From Mucilaginibacter terrigena (lineage in GTDB: Bacteria > Bacteroidota > Bacteroidia > Sphingobacteriales > Sphingobacteriaceae): 64,000 nt of DNA. Location of the stretch: assembly GCF_004168255.1 (NCBI RefSeq), contig NZ_SEWG01000008.1, positions 62,001-126,000 of the forward strand, in the 5' to 3' direction. Of the stretch, positions 33,575 through 42,744 are shown piece by piece; position 1 is the first letter of the stretch; every line of letters starts with the position of its first letter. The translations under genes and the position numbers were made by a program. The notes under the pieces are model-generated. The model searched no databases. It was not told where the DNA came from and saw only the letters and a list, made by a program, of their open reading frames with translations.

Positions 33575-33775
33575 ATGAAGTCTTACACTCCTAAACAAAT
33601 TGTTACCATTTTGCTGGCTAATGGCTTTGAATTGAACCGTGTTAATGGAAGTCATCATATTTTTGTAAATCGCAGCAATGGGAAAAGAACAATAGTTCCG
33701 ATGCATGCAAAAGACCTTAAGAAAGGAACATTACACTCCATACTCAAACAAGCGGGTATTGATTTAAAGGACTAA
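33575..33775 (+). CDS. hicA: HicA-family mRNA interferase toxin
   Basis: A 66-residue double-stranded-RNA-binding-like toxin. The catalytic His is in NGSHHIF (residues 24-30), and the last block VPMHAKDLKKGTLHSILKQAGI is canonical. It degrades mRNA and tmRNA when free of HicB. Tightly coupled to hicB. Confidence 0.93.
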   Translation: MKSYTPKQIVTILLANGFELNRVNGSHHIFVNRSNGKRTIVPMHAKDLKKGTLHSILKQAGIDLKD

Positions 33776-33784
33776 TTTTAATTC

Positions 33785-34315
33785 ATGAACCTAACCAAAG
33801 AGCGCCGTGCCATTGATGCCGCATTAGATACCTACCGCCAATTGCTGGATGGTTTTACTGACGAACGTTTTATGGAAACACCCCCAATGGGTGGCTGGAG
33901 CTACTCCGAGGTTTACGATCATATCTTAAAATCCAGCCTGGGATCAAGCATAGCTTTAGAGCGCTGTACGCACAATAATTGCCCGCCCACTAAAAACGGC
34001 CCCAACTTTTGGGGGCATTATCTTTTAATAACCGGCCTGTTCCCGCCGGGTAAAATAAAAGTGCCCGAAGAAGTAGCCGCCAAAATAGCGCCCAATAAAA
34101 TTGATAGGGAAGAAGCCAGGAACCTGTTAATAAAAACCCGTAAACGGATAGACGGCGTTACCGCTCTTATAAACGACGCGCCAAAAAATGCCCGTTGGCA
34201 GCACCCGCGTTTGGGCATGCTTAATGCCGCACAATGGTTCAGGTTTATTCGCGTGCATTTGCAGCACCATTTAAAACAGCTGGAGCGGATCAAAAACAGT
34301 TTTGCAAAGGGGTAA
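33785..34315 (+). CDS. DinB-superfamily protein
   Basis: A 176-residue four-helix protein. The three metal-ligand histidines of the DinB fold are visible: H in YDHILKSS near residue 46, and two in RVHLQHHLKQLE near 160-165. The first helix has a Trp in GGWSYSEVYDH. DinB-like proteins include bacillithiol or mycothiol S-transferases and hydrolases; the substrate here is unknown. It follows hicA by 9 bp and may be co-transcribed. Confidence 0.8.
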   Translation: MNLTKERRAIDAALDTYRQLLDGFTDERFMETPPMGGWSYSEVYDHILKSSLGSSIALERCTHNNCPPTKNGPNFWGHYLLITGLFPPGKIKVPEEVAAKIAPNKIDREEARNLLIKTRKRIDGVTALINDAPKNARWQHPRLGMLNAAQWFRFIRVHLQHHLKQLERIKNSFAKG

Positions 34316-34320
34316 GTTTA

Positions 34321-34435
34321 CTCACCCGGCCATCGCTACGCAAGCGTAAAGAGGGATTTAAAATATTCATCCATTTTTAATCCTTTTGCGTAGCAGAGAG
34401 GGTGCGCATCCCGATAGCTATCGGAACGGGGTGAG
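34321..34435. repeat. Palindromic repeat with CTCACCC / GGGTGAG ends
   Basis: CTCACCC (34321) and GGGGTGAG (to 34435) are inverted, as are GCTACGCAA (34335) and TTTGCGTAGC (34385). A CCCGATAGCTATCGG palindrome sits near the right end. It begins 5 bp after the dinB-like stop. Confidence 0.75.
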
Positions 34436-34437
34436 CA

Positions 34438-34783
34438 AAAGATGCCTGATGTTCACGTTCACGTTTGCAAATGCAGGCACTTATTTACAAGTAGCTCATA
34501 ATCAAATGTTCACGCGTTAAACTACTGTCAAAACGCTGACACCAATTTATTCAAATATTATGTTAGGCGGGTTTAGATAGGTGATAGGCTATTCTTTTCG
34601 TGCGCCGGCAAAATTTCACGCCCTTTTCATATAATAATGGTAACTTGTATTATTAAGCAGGTTGTAATGGCCTGCATAAACCCGGTTTCAAATTATTTTT
34701 GTTTGTTAAGTAACCTTTTACATTTAACACAGTCTTAACACTATAATAATTTGATTATCGGACATTTGTAAAAATAAGGAAAG
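34438..34783. other. Non-coding stretch before the 36-residue gene
   Basis: No gene, tRNA fold or riboswitch core was found. It contains AT-rich words and an AATAAGGAAAG ribosome-binding site near 34773 for the small gene that follows. GACATTTG at 34761-34768 resembles a -7 box with one mismatch. Confidence 0.4.
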
Positions 34784-34894
34784 ATGAATTTTGAATTTAC
34801 TTACTTGTTTGTAATAGGACTACTGGTACTGCTTGGTGCATTTTATCTGAGCCCTTACGAACTTAAGGTTAGCGAAGACGACGAGGAGGAATAG
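34784..34894 (+). CDS. Small membrane protein, 36 aa
   Basis: A 36-residue reading frame with a good ribosome-binding site (AAGGAAAG). It encodes a single hydrophobic helix (TYLFVIGLLVLLGAFYLS), then a basic-to-acidic tail ending EDDEEE. The composition and single helix look like a real small membrane protein, of the kind often missed by gene finders. Function unknown. It is 62 bp upstream of the LpxH-like gene. Confidence 0.55.
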   Translation: MNFEFTYLFVIGLLVLLGAFYLSPYELKVSEDDEEE

Positions 34895-34956
34895 CCCCCG
34901 TTTGCAGCTGCCGGCATTTATATATTAACGGCTATTTGGTTAGCCTATAAACTTTA

Positions 34957-35811
34957 ATGGCAAAACGCGAAGTAGATATAGTCATCATCTCTGATGTACA
35001 TTTAGGCACATACGGGTGCCACGCCAAAGAACTCCTTAAATATCTTAAAAGTATCAAGCCCAAAATGCTTATCCTCAACGGGGATATCATCGATATTTGG
35101 CAATTCAGCAAATCGTACTGGCCCGAAACGCACATGAAGGTGGTGCGCCGCATCCTTAAATTTGTTACCGAAGGTGTGCCCGTGTACTACCTTACCGGCA
35201 ACCACGACGAGATGCTGCGCAAGTTTACCGATTTTAACCTGGGCACCTTTCAACTGTTAGATAAGATAGTACTTAATATCGACGGCAAAAAAGCATGGAT
35301 CTTCCATGGCGATGTGTTTGATGTTACCATGCAGCACTCTAAATGGCTGGCCAAAATGGGCGCTGTTGGGTACGATACGCTGATACTCATCAACAGCCTT
35401 ACCAACTGGCTGCTTACTGCCATGGGCAGGCCTAAGATGAGCTTCTCGCAAAAGATAAAGGCTAAGTTTAAGGACGCGGTGAAATTCATTAACCAGTTTG
35501 AGCAAACCGCCGCCGACCTTGCGGTAGAGAAGGCCTACAGCTACGTTATTTGCGGACACATCCACCACGCCGAGATCCGCACCATTCAATCTACCGAACA
35601 AACAGGCTCTGTGCTGTACCTCAACAGCGGCGACTGGGTAGAAAGCCTTACCTCGCTTGAATACCACAACAACGAGTGGAAAGTTTTTAAATACCTGCCG
35701 GATGATTTTAGGCAGGACAACGACGAAGACGACCTAACCGATGCCGAAGACCTGGACGCCAAACTGGATGTACGCACCTTGCTGGAACGATTTAAGCAGG
35801 AAGCGAAGTAA
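34957..35811 (+). CDS. LpxH-like metallophosphatase
   Basis: A 284-residue calcineurin-like phosphoesterase. The metal motifs are in order: SDVHLG near 13-18, NGDIID near 41-46, TGNHDE near 78-83, FHGDVFD near 117-123 and CGHIHH near 191-196. This set and order fit UDP-2,3-diacylglucosamine diphosphatases of the LpxH class. It may make lipid X for lipid A; the acidic C-terminal tail (DDFRQDNDEDD) is outside the catalytic core. A glycosyltransferase follows after 146 bp. Family is certain, exact substrate inferred. Confidence 0.85.
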   Translation: MAKREVDIVIISDVHLGTYGCHAKELLKYLKSIKPKMLILNGDIIDIWQFSKSYWPETHMKVVRRILKFVTEGVPVYYLTGNHDEMLRKFTDFNLGTFQLLDKIVLNIDGKKAWIFHGDVFDVTMQHSKWLAKMGAVGYDTLILINSLTNWLLTAMGRPKMSFSQKIKAKFKDAVKFINQFEQTAADLAVEKAYSYVICGHIHHAEIRTIQSTEQTGSVLYLNSGDWVESLTSLEYHNNEWKVFKYLPDDFRQDNDEDDLTDAEDLDAKLDVRTLLERFKQEAK

Positions 35812-35957
35812 TAATGTATTAAAGTGATATTAATTAGCCTATGGTCGGTGTTATCACCGCACCATTAACTTAGTCCAAACATAAGTTTACCTGCTATTCA
35901 TCATTTAATGATCTTGTATACATATTTCTTTACTAAATTGCCCGCAATTATCTATCT

Positions 35958-36944
35958 ATGAAAATATTGTTCGGTATACAGGGTACAGGGAATGGCCATA
36001 TTAGTCGTGCCCGCGAAATTGTGCCCCTGTTGCAGCAATATGGCGAGGTGGACCTGCTGGTGAGCGGCACCGAAGCCGAGGTAAGCCTCAGTCAGCCATT
36101 AAAGTATCGTTTCCATGGTTTTAGCTTTGTGTTTGGCAAAAACGGCGGGGTTGATAACTGGGCCACTTTCAAGATCATGAACCTGCGCCAGCTTTGGAAG
36201 GATATGCACAACATCCCCCTAAACCAGTACGACCTGATCATTAACGATTTTGAGCCTGTTAGCGCCTGGGCATGCCGCCTGCAAAAGGTACCGTCGGTTT
36301 CATTGAGTCACCAATGCTCTTTCGTATCAAAAAACACTCCCCGCCCATCTAAATGGAACTACGCCGAATGGCTGTTTAAATATTATTCGCCCACCACGCA
36401 CCATATAGGCTTCCACTTTGAGCGGTACGATGATTTTATCCATACCCCGGTTATCCGCAGCGATATCCGCAATATGGTAACCAGCAACCTGGGCCATTAC
36501 ACGGTTTACCTGCCTGCCTACAACGACAAAACCCTTATAAAGCACTTAAAGGAGACTAATGCCGAATGGCATATCTTTAGCAAACGTACCAAAACAGCCT
36601 ACCGCGAGGGCACCGTTAACGTGTTCCCAATAAACAACGAGGCCTTTAACAACAGCCTGGCCAGTTGCGCCGGCCTGCTTACCGGCGGTGGTTTCGAAGG
36701 CCCGGCCGAAGCATTGTTCCTGGGTAAAAAGGTATTAATGATACCCATGCGCGGGCAGTACGAGCAGCAATGCAACGCCCTATCGGCATCTAAGCTGGGG
36801 GTCGAGGTGGTGCACACCATTAATCACGATTTTGTTGGGCGCATTAACAACTGGCTGGCAGACGACCGCCGCATTCCGGTTGATTTCCCCGATGAAACCG
36901 CGCAGATCGTAGATAACATGGTGAAGACATACGCCAGGCAATAA
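35958..36944 (+). CDS. GT-B glycosyltransferase (MurG/UGT-like)
   Basis: A 328-residue GT-B protein. The N-terminal GTGNGHISRA loop at residues 10-19 is typical of the MurG-like PF13528 group. The donor-site strand GGGFEGPAEALFLGKKVLMIPMRGQYEQQCNA near 241-272 is the C-terminal signature. It acts at the membrane on lipid- or sugar-linked acceptors. It is downstream of the LpxH-like gene, which suggests glycolipid synthesis. Confidence 0.82.
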   Translation: MKILFGIQGTGNGHISRAREIVPLLQQYGEVDLLVSGTEAEVSLSQPLKYRFHGFSFVFGKNGGVDNWATFKIMNLRQLWKDMHNIPLNQYDLIINDFEPVSAWACRLQKVPSVSLSHQCSFVSKNTPRPSKWNYAEWLFKYYSPTTHHIGFHFERYDDFIHTPVIRSDIRNMVTSNLGHYTVYLPAYNDKTLIKHLKETNAEWHIFSKRTKTAYREGTVNVFPINNEAFNNSLASCAGLLTGGGFEGPAEALFLGKKVLMIPMRGQYEQQCNALSASKLGVEVVHTINHDFVGRINNWLADDRRIPVDFPDETAQIVDNMVKTYARQ

Positions 36945-37080
36945 AAGATACCAGAGATAAGAATCAAGAGACAAGATAAAATCATATAAGCGTTGGCCCG
37001 TGCAATCCGATAGCTAACGAATCCCTTTTAACAGTAGGCTGCGAGGTGGAGGTTTATATACTCTGCCTAACTTTAGCAGC

Positions 37081-38631
37081 CTATGGCTTTTTAATCATCT
37101 GTCGGAGCGCGTCGTTAATTTTATTTAACGACTCGTTTAGCCTTGCAGCCTTTTCTGCCTTTAGCCTTTCCTTTTCGGCGTTTTGCCTTTCTATTTCCAA
37201 TTCGCTAAGCCTGGCTTGTTCCATTCTTTCTGCTTCAACTCTTTTTCGTGTGGCTTCAACATTATTATCGTGTATTCTAAACTGATTCTCTAACAATACT
37301 TTAGAATAGTATTGCGTATACTCAGAGGCATCGAATTCATCAGCCAACGATTTTAAATACGCTTTATCGCTACTGTTAACAAAAAAGGGGGCAGTAAAGT
37401 CTGTTGTTAAAGGGATCTTTAGATAAACTTGTACCAAGGTATTTGTTGGTGACAGAAAGTAAAAATAGAAATCGCTGGCAGTTGTATCAAAAGTGTACCT
37501 TTTCAAACTTTCATTGTAGCTTATTTTGTTTAAATAAGTTTTAGTAATATTTTTTGCGACCTCTTTTTCGGTGCCGGAATTATGAAGTTTGATCAAATCG
37601 GCCAGCGTGGGCGTCGGAGCAAGCTTAAGCCTGGTATCAATATCGTTCAATTCCGGGTGTATTGTAAATATAATTTTGGGGGCGCTGCCATCCACCTCAC
37701 AATCTATATTTTTATTAGTGTACGAATTTATGCTACCGTTGCCAAGTGTGCCGTTATATGTCCAGGCCGATAAATTAAACGCTTTTTTTAATTTACTAAA
37801 CGCGATCAGGTCGGTAGACCTAAAAACAATTTCGTTTACTGACCATAACTTATTCACCGAGAATTGAATGGAAAGAGACTTGCTAAAATAAGCCGTGCTT
37901 TCCGAGCCGTACCTTTTACCGGTTTTCCTATCCACAAAGTGCGATTCCATCGACTTATAAAAAAATGTATACCCCAGCTTTTTAACAAAATTTATTGCCT
38001 GATTAATAACATCATCGCTTTTATGGTTCAGGGCTAAATTGCTTACATCAAAAGCTTGCGAAGATTCGGGCGAATAGGTATCGCCTTGTTTAGCAACTTC
38101 CGCTGTTATAGAATAATACATTACAGGTTTTTTATCTTCAACCCCCTCTGCCGAAACTATATTGGCAAAAATATTCCCATTTCTGTAAGTAGTATCATTA
38201 TTGCCTTCGTTTAATATTTTCCAGGCGGCAAATCCCAGCAACTTTTTTATTTCGGTATACTGTTTTTCATCGCTTATAAAAAATAAAAGTTTAGAGATCC
38301 TTTTATCAGCCGAAAACTCCGTTACGCGCGCGCTTAATCCTTTACTAAAATACAGCCTGTGTTCAGTTCCTATTTCATCTATCTTATCATTACTGCCGAA
38401 GTTAAAATCATATATAGGCCTCTCATCTAACCCGGTCAAAACAATTTTAAGTTTTTTAAACTCATCGTTTAAAACTTGTACGGCATCGTCGCCATTCATA
38501 TTAAAAAAATCTATTGATCTTGAAGCGGGTGCTATTGCTACCTTCTTTTTAACGGGCGCTTTAACCTGGGCCCTCAGTTGATTATTAAACGCAATACTTA
38601 GCAAAGCGGCAATAAATAATATCTTTTTCAT
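37081..38631 (-). CDS. Secreted protein with duplicated domain and coiled-coil tail
   Basis: A 516-residue protein with a signal peptide (ends near RAQ, residue 22). Two similar domains follow: YFSKGLS...ISKLLFF...IKKLLGFAAWK at about 94-138, and YFSKSLS...VNEIVF...LKKAFNLSAWT at about 248-291. The last ~60 residues (ATRKRVEAERMEQARLSELEIERQ...) form a charged coiled coil. No known family recognised. Probably periplasmic. It stands alone and is convergent with the GT-B gene. Confidence 0.7.
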   Translation of the reverse strand: MKKILFIAALLSIAFNNQLRAQVKAPVKKKVAIAPASRSIDFFNMNGDDAVQVLNDEFKKLKIVLTGLDERPIYDFNFGSNDKIDEIGTEHRLYFSKGLSARVTEFSADKRISKLLFFISDEKQYTEIKKLLGFAAWKILNEGNNDTTYRNGNIFANIVSAEGVEDKKPVMYYSITAEVAKQGDTYSPESSQAFDVSNLALNHKSDDVINQAINFVKKLGYTFFYKSMESHFVDRKTGKRYGSESTAYFSKSLSIQFSVNKLWSVNEIVFRSTDLIAFSKLKKAFNLSAWTYNGTLGNGSINSYTNKNIDCEVDGSAPKIIFTIHPELNDIDTRLKLAPTPTLADLIKLHNSGTEKEVAKNITKTYLNKISYNESLKRYTFDTTASDFYFYFLSPTNTLVQVYLKIPLTTDFTAPFFVNSSDKAYLKSLADEFDASEYTQYYSKVLLENQFRIHDNNVEATRKRVEAERMEQARLSELEIERQNAEKERLKAEKAARLNESLNKINDALRQMIKKP

Positions 38632-38969
38632 GTAATCGTGTTTCGGTTATAATGTGGTCAGGTATTGGCTAACGCGATAATTTTTGCTATCCGGCGGGCA
38701 GAAGCTGCCATCTGTAACCATGCTAATTTAACCCATAGGTAACGCCAATTATATACCCACTATTGGTTATTTTTAAACTTATTCCTGTAACGCCCTACAA
38801 ATTAGTTATTTATTTTATATTATAAATAGATATTTAATAGTATGATTAATAAGGCACTTTACGCGTCTGCCAAAATTACACCTAAGGTTAAAGGCCTGCA
38901 CACTTGCAATAATCAATTATGCCCTAACCGCTTTTTTGTGCTAATTTTGCGGGCAATAGCCAACCCCGT
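38632..38969. other. Divergent intergenic region
   Basis: This spacer separates two divergent genes. Apart from the -7 box at 38942-38949, I see no RNA structure or gene. The middle is AT-rich. Confidence 0.5.
38942..38949 (+). promoter_or_regulatory. TAnnTTTG -7 box of the DUF6427 gene
   Basis: TAATTTTG, 20 nt before the ATG at 38970. Confidence 0.65.
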
Positions 38970-39956
38970 ATGATCAGTATTTTTAAGGTATTTAACCCGC
39001 TTAACGTTTTATGGCTGGCCATTTTAATGTTTATACTGCGCATTGGCTATGTGGCGCAGGTACCTGATAAACTCGAATTTACATTTGTTGAGCCATTTGC
39101 CCGCCTGCTAGTGCCTGTATCTTACGAGTACGCGTTTTCGCCTATGGCAAACGTTTTTTTAGCCGGGGTACTTATTCTGGCGCAGGCGTTGCTGCTTAAC
39201 TACCTGGTAAACCATTTTAATTTATTGGGCAAGCCTACGTTTTTGCCATCGTTAATGTATGTAACCTTAACGTCGTTGTTTAGCCCTTTTATGATGCTCA
39301 GCGCGCCGCTCATCTGCAATTTTTTGGTGATATGGATGCTGTTTAAGCTATTTAGTTTTTATAAAGGTGACGATGCAAAATCAACCGCGTTCGACCTGGG
39401 GATGATCGTTGCCATTGGCTCTATCATATACCTGCCCTACGTTTACCTGTTTTTAGCTATCTGGATAGCGCTGATCATTTTTAAACCATTTAACTGGCGC
39501 GAGTGGGTATCGGGTATATTAGGCTATTTTACTGTCTTCTTTTTCTTCGCCGTGTTTTATTACCTTAATAATAAGCTGGGTAATTTTTATCATATATGGG
39601 CGCCGCTGGGCACCAGGTTCCCAAACAGTATAAACATTAATTATTATAACTACCTGGTGCTGGTGCCTGTAGTGCTTATTATAGTGCTGTATTTTTTTAA
39701 ACTGCAGCAAAACTACTATAAAAGCTATGTGCAGGTCCGCAAATCATTCCAGCTGCTTTTTTTTATATTTTTAATTGGCGGCCTGTCGTTCTACGTAAAA
39801 TCCGAATTTAACCTCAACCACTTTTTGTTGTGTGCTGTGCCTGCAGCCGTGTTTTTCTCGTACTATTTCATCAACGCCAACATCAGGTGGCTGTACGAAA
39901 GCTTGTACTTATTGCTGCTTATCAGCATCATATATTTTCAGTTTAACACTTTTTAA
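38970..39956 (+). CDS. DUF6427-family multi-spanning membrane protein
   Basis: A 328-residue integral membrane protein with eight or more hydrophobic spans. The early FNPLNVLWLAILMFILRIG and the IYLPYVYLFLAIWIALIIFKPFNWREW block match the Bacteroidetes DUF6427 family. No charged catalytic cluster was seen. Function unknown. It reads into purQ after 45 bp. Confidence 0.7.
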   Translation: MISIFKVFNPLNVLWLAILMFILRIGYVAQVPDKLEFTFVEPFARLLVPVSYEYAFSPMANVFLAGVLILAQALLLNYLVNHFNLLGKPTFLPSLMYVTLTSLFSPFMMLSAPLICNFLVIWMLFKLFSFYKGDDAKSTAFDLGMIVAIGSIIYLPYVYLFLAIWIALIIFKPFNWREWVSGILGYFTVFFFFAVFYYLNNKLGNFYHIWAPLGTRFPNSININYYNYLVLVPVVLIIVLYFFKLQQNYYKSYVQVRKSFQLLFFIFLIGGLSFYVKSEFNLNHFLLCAVPAAVFFSYYFINANIRWLYESLYLLLLISIIYFQFNTF

Positions 39957-39989
39957 CTTTTACATTCGTTCAAATTTCATAGGTTATAT

Positions 39990-39997
39990 TAGTTTTG
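39990..39997 (+). promoter_or_regulatory. TAnnTTTG -7 box of purQ (probably leaderless)
   Basis: TAGTTTTG, four bases before the ATG at 40002. Confidence 0.7.
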
Positions 39998-40001
39998 TAC
40001 C

Positions 40002-40694
40002 ATGAAATTTGGTGTAGTAATTTTCCCAGGCTCCAATTGTGATGAGGATATCATCCACGTTCTTGAAAATGTAATGGGCCAGCAGGTAGTGCGGTTATGG
40101 CATAAAGACCATGATTTGCAGGGCGCTGAGTTTATTGTGTTGCCGGGCGGCTTCTCTTTCGGCGATTACCTGCGCTCGGGCGCAATTGCCCGTTTCTCGC
40201 CTATTATGCAGGAGGTTATACAGTTTGCGGCAAAAGGCGGCAAAGTGTTAGGCATTTGCAACGGTTTCCAGATATTGACAGAGGCAGGCCTTTTACCGGG
40301 CGCGTTGCTGCACAATAAAAACCGCAAGTTTATTTGCCGCAACATCCACATGAAGACGCAAACCGCTAACTCGCTGGTTACGCAGCTTATCGACCCGCAA
40401 CGCGCATTAAAAATACCTTTGGCCCATGGCGAGGGTAATTATTTTGCCGATGCAGATGTGCTGAAGGCTATAAATGATAACGACCAGGTGCTGTTTCGCT
40501 ATTGCGACGAGGCCGGTAATATCACCACCGAAAGCAACCCTAACGGCTCTATAGAAAATATTGCCGGCGTAACTAACATTACCCGCAACGTGTTTGGCTT
40601 TATGCCCCACCCCGAGCGTGCGTCTGAAAGCCTGGTAGGTAACGAGGATGGCCTTGCTATTTTCGAATCGATATTGTCACTGGCTAAAGCTTAA
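40002..40694 (+). CDS. purQ: Phosphoribosylformylglycinamidine synthase glutaminase subunit
   Basis: Class I glutamine amidotransferase of 230 residues that feeds ammonia to PurL for FGAM synthesis in purine biosynthesis. The nucleophile Cys is in LGICNGFQ near 85-92, the oxyanion region is VLPGGFSFGDYLR, and the catalytic His/Glu pair is in MPHPERASE near 205-213. A stand-alone PurQ implies the PurS/small PurL three-subunit enzyme; those genes are elsewhere. coaX starts directly after its stop. Confidence 0.95.
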   Translation: MKFGVVIFPGSNCDEDIIHVLENVMGQQVVRLWHKDHDLQGAEFIVLPGGFSFGDYLRSGAIARFSPIMQEVIQFAAKGGKVLGICNGFQILTEAGLLPGALLHNKNRKFICRNIHMKTQTANSLVTQLIDPQRALKIPLAHGEGNYFADADVLKAINDNDQVLFRYCDEAGNITTESNPNGSIENIAGVTNITRNVFGFMPHPERASESLVGNEDGLAIFESILSLAKA

Positions 40695-41438
40695 ATGCTA
40701 AACCTGGTTATTGATATTGGCAACACTTTTACCAAGGTAGCCGTTTTTAATAACGATGGCCTGATTAAAGTGGAGCAATACCAGCAGCCAACCCGGGCAG
40801 ATATCGATGGCTTTTTAAATGATCATAAAATTGACCGGGTAATCATATCATCTGTAAAAACAGAAAAACAACCCTGGCAAGCCCTGCTGGAAAACAAGTT
40901 TGCGGTGGTATATTTTAACAGCGGCATAACTGCAGGCATAAATAATCATTACAAAACACCCCAAACACTTGGCGCCGACAGGCTGGCAGCGGTAATAGGG
41001 GCCAATTATTTATACCCGGGTGTAAACAATTTGGTTATAAGCGGGGGCACCTGCATCACTTATGACTTTATTGATGCCGGCGCAAATTATTTTGGTGGCA
41101 GTATATCACCGGGGTTAAATATGCGTTATAAAGCCGTTAACCACTACACCGCGGCGCTTCCGTTAATTGAAGCCGATAAAAATTTTACAGCGGCGTATGG
41201 TGACGATACTGCATCCGCGATACTATCGGGTGTGCAAAACGGGATAAAATACGAGCTGGAAGGTTTTATTAATAATTATACAAATACAGCAAAAGGGTAC
41301 AACATTATACTAAGCGGGGGCGATAGTATTTTTTTTGATACTCTATTGAAAAATAGCATCTTTGCCCCCTATATTAAAATTGAGCCTTACCTGGTTCTTA
41401 AAGGATTAAACGCAGCTATACAAAAGCATAATGATTAA
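40695..41438 (+). CDS. coaX: Type III pantothenate kinase
   Basis: Phosphorylates pantothenate, the first step of CoA synthesis; CoaX enzymes are not feedback-inhibited by CoA. 247 residues. The phosphate-loop DIGNTFTK (residues 6-13), GADRLAAVIGA (near 95-105) and SGGTCITYDFID (near 116-127, with the catalytic Asp) match. The ATG follows the purQ stop with no gap, and the next gene starts 8 nt before its stop, so all three are translationally linked. Confidence 0.95.
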   Translation: MLNLVIDIGNTFTKVAVFNNDGLIKVEQYQQPTRADIDGFLNDHKIDRVIISSVKTEKQPWQALLENKFAVVYFNSGITAGINNHYKTPQTLGADRLAAVIGANYLYPGVNNLVISGGTCITYDFIDAGANYFGGSISPGLNMRYKAVNHYTAALPLIEADKNFTAAYGDDTASAILSGVQNGIKYELEGFINNYTNTAKGYNIILSGGDSIFFDTLLKNSIFAPYIKIEPYLVLKGLNAAIQKHND

Positions 41439-42735
41439 ATATATAAGGTTCGTAATAATACTGTTCTTATTTACTGCAACGGCAATTGGCGTAAAGGCAC
41501 AATCAACTTCTACCACCAGTTCGCCTTATTCGCGATATGGCATTGGCGAGATCAGCCCCATGCTGCTTCCTCAAAATGTTGCAATGGGCGGTATTGGGGT
41601 AGCAACCAACCGTATCAATAACTTTTCTACCATAAACCCGGTTAACCCTGCTTCGTACGCTGCAATTGGCTTAACCGTAATGGATATAGGCTTATACGGC
41701 AAATTTAACACCCTCGAAAAAACGGGGCAAAAATCTCAAACCAACTCCAACTTCAGGCTTAGCCATATTGCATTTGGCATACCGCTTTCAAAACGCTCGG
41801 CTATTAGCTTTGGCTTAATGCCATACAGCGAAGTAGGCTATAATTACAGGCAGATAAGCCAGCTTGCACCCGATACCATTGCTAATTATATCTACAGCGG
41901 CGATGGTGGCTTGTCTAAATTTTATTTAGGCTATGGCTTTGGCATAGGTAAGCATTTATCAATTGGTGCCAATATATCTTACATATTTGGCAGCCTTAAA
42001 GAAACACAATCAACAGAGGTGCCTGCATTGCCCGGTTTTTTAAACTCGCGCATTGAAGAAGGCAATAGCATAAGCGGTTTAAATTACGATTACGGCATCC
42101 AGTACGCTATAGATCTTTCCGAAAAAAGGCATCTTACATTTGGTTACTCGGCATCTGCAAATACAAAACTTAATACAGTTAACAGCTATATTGTAAGCAG
42201 CTATTACAGGGATGCTAACGGCGATGAAGGTGTTGCTACCGATAGTATCATCAACAATCAACAGCCATCAGCCAAAATACAGCTGCCAATGGTAAATCGT
42301 TTCGGGGTATCTTTCCAAAGTGATGGTAAATTTTTAATTGGCGCCGATTACACCATGAGCAATTGGTCGAAACTTACTGTAGCCGGGGTTAATAAAGGGC
42401 TTCGCGATAGCAAAACATTTAATTTAGGCGGCCAGTTTACCCCCAACATCAATTCTTTATCAAGTTATTTTGCCGCGGTTGATTATCGTTTAGGTTTTAT
42501 TTACGATCAAACCTATCTAAACGTAAACAATACCGATATTAAGCGCTATGCTGCTACGTTTGGCTTGGGTTTACCTTTAAGGTCTAATAACTCCAGTTTT
42601 TATAAAATAAACATTGGTGCCGAAATTGGCAAACGCGGCACACTGGTAAACAGCCTGGTTAAAGAAAATTATATTAACGTACACTTATCATTTAGCATTA
42701 ACGATAAGTGGTTCCAGAAATACAAGTTTGATTAA
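41431..42735 (+). CDS. Outer-membrane beta-barrel protein (OmpP1/FadL-like)
   Basis: A 434-residue protein with an N-terminal signal ending near KAQ. The mature start SSPYSRYGIGEISP and the repeated amphipathic strands with aromatic ends (LYGKFNTLEK, FYLGYGFGIGKHLSIGANISYIFG) indicate a beta-barrel. The pattern is that of Bacteroidetes FadL/OmpP1-type proteins. The C-terminus ends in a strand plus YKFD. It overlaps coaX by 8 nt, and lptC follows after 9 bp. Substrate unknown. Confidence 0.8.
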   Translation: MIKYIRFVIILFLFTATAIGVKAQSTSTTSSPYSRYGIGEISPMLLPQNVAMGGIGVATNRINNFSTINPVNPASYAAIGLTVMDIGLYGKFNTLEKTGQKSQTNSNFRLSHIAFGIPLSKRSAISFGLMPYSEVGYNYRQISQLAPDTIANYIYSGDGGLSKFYLGYGFGIGKHLSIGANISYIFGSLKETQSTEVPALPGFLNSRIEEGNSISGLNYDYGIQYAIDLSEKRHLTFGYSASANTKLNTVNSYIVSSYYRDANGDEGVATDSIINNQQPSAKIQLPMVNRFGVSFQSDGKFLIGADYTMSNWSKLTVAGVNKGLRDSKTFNLGGQFTPNINSLSSYFAAVDYRLGFIYDQTYLNVNNTDIKRYAATFGLGLPLRSNNSSFYKINIGAEIGKRGTLVNSLVKENYINVHLSFSINDKWFQKYKFD

Positions 42736-42744
42736 CACGGCATA

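Noticed and set aside
34321-34435. A tRNA or small RNA gene in the gap after dinB-like
   Set aside because: No acceptor stem, T-loop GTTCRA or CCA-like end; the paired segments are nested inverted repeats, not a cloverleaf.
37034-37082. AGGCTGC / GCAGCCT inverted repeat as a terminator for the secreted protein gene
   Set aside because: The stem is short with a long loop, overlaps the stop codon and has no T-tract on the minus strand.
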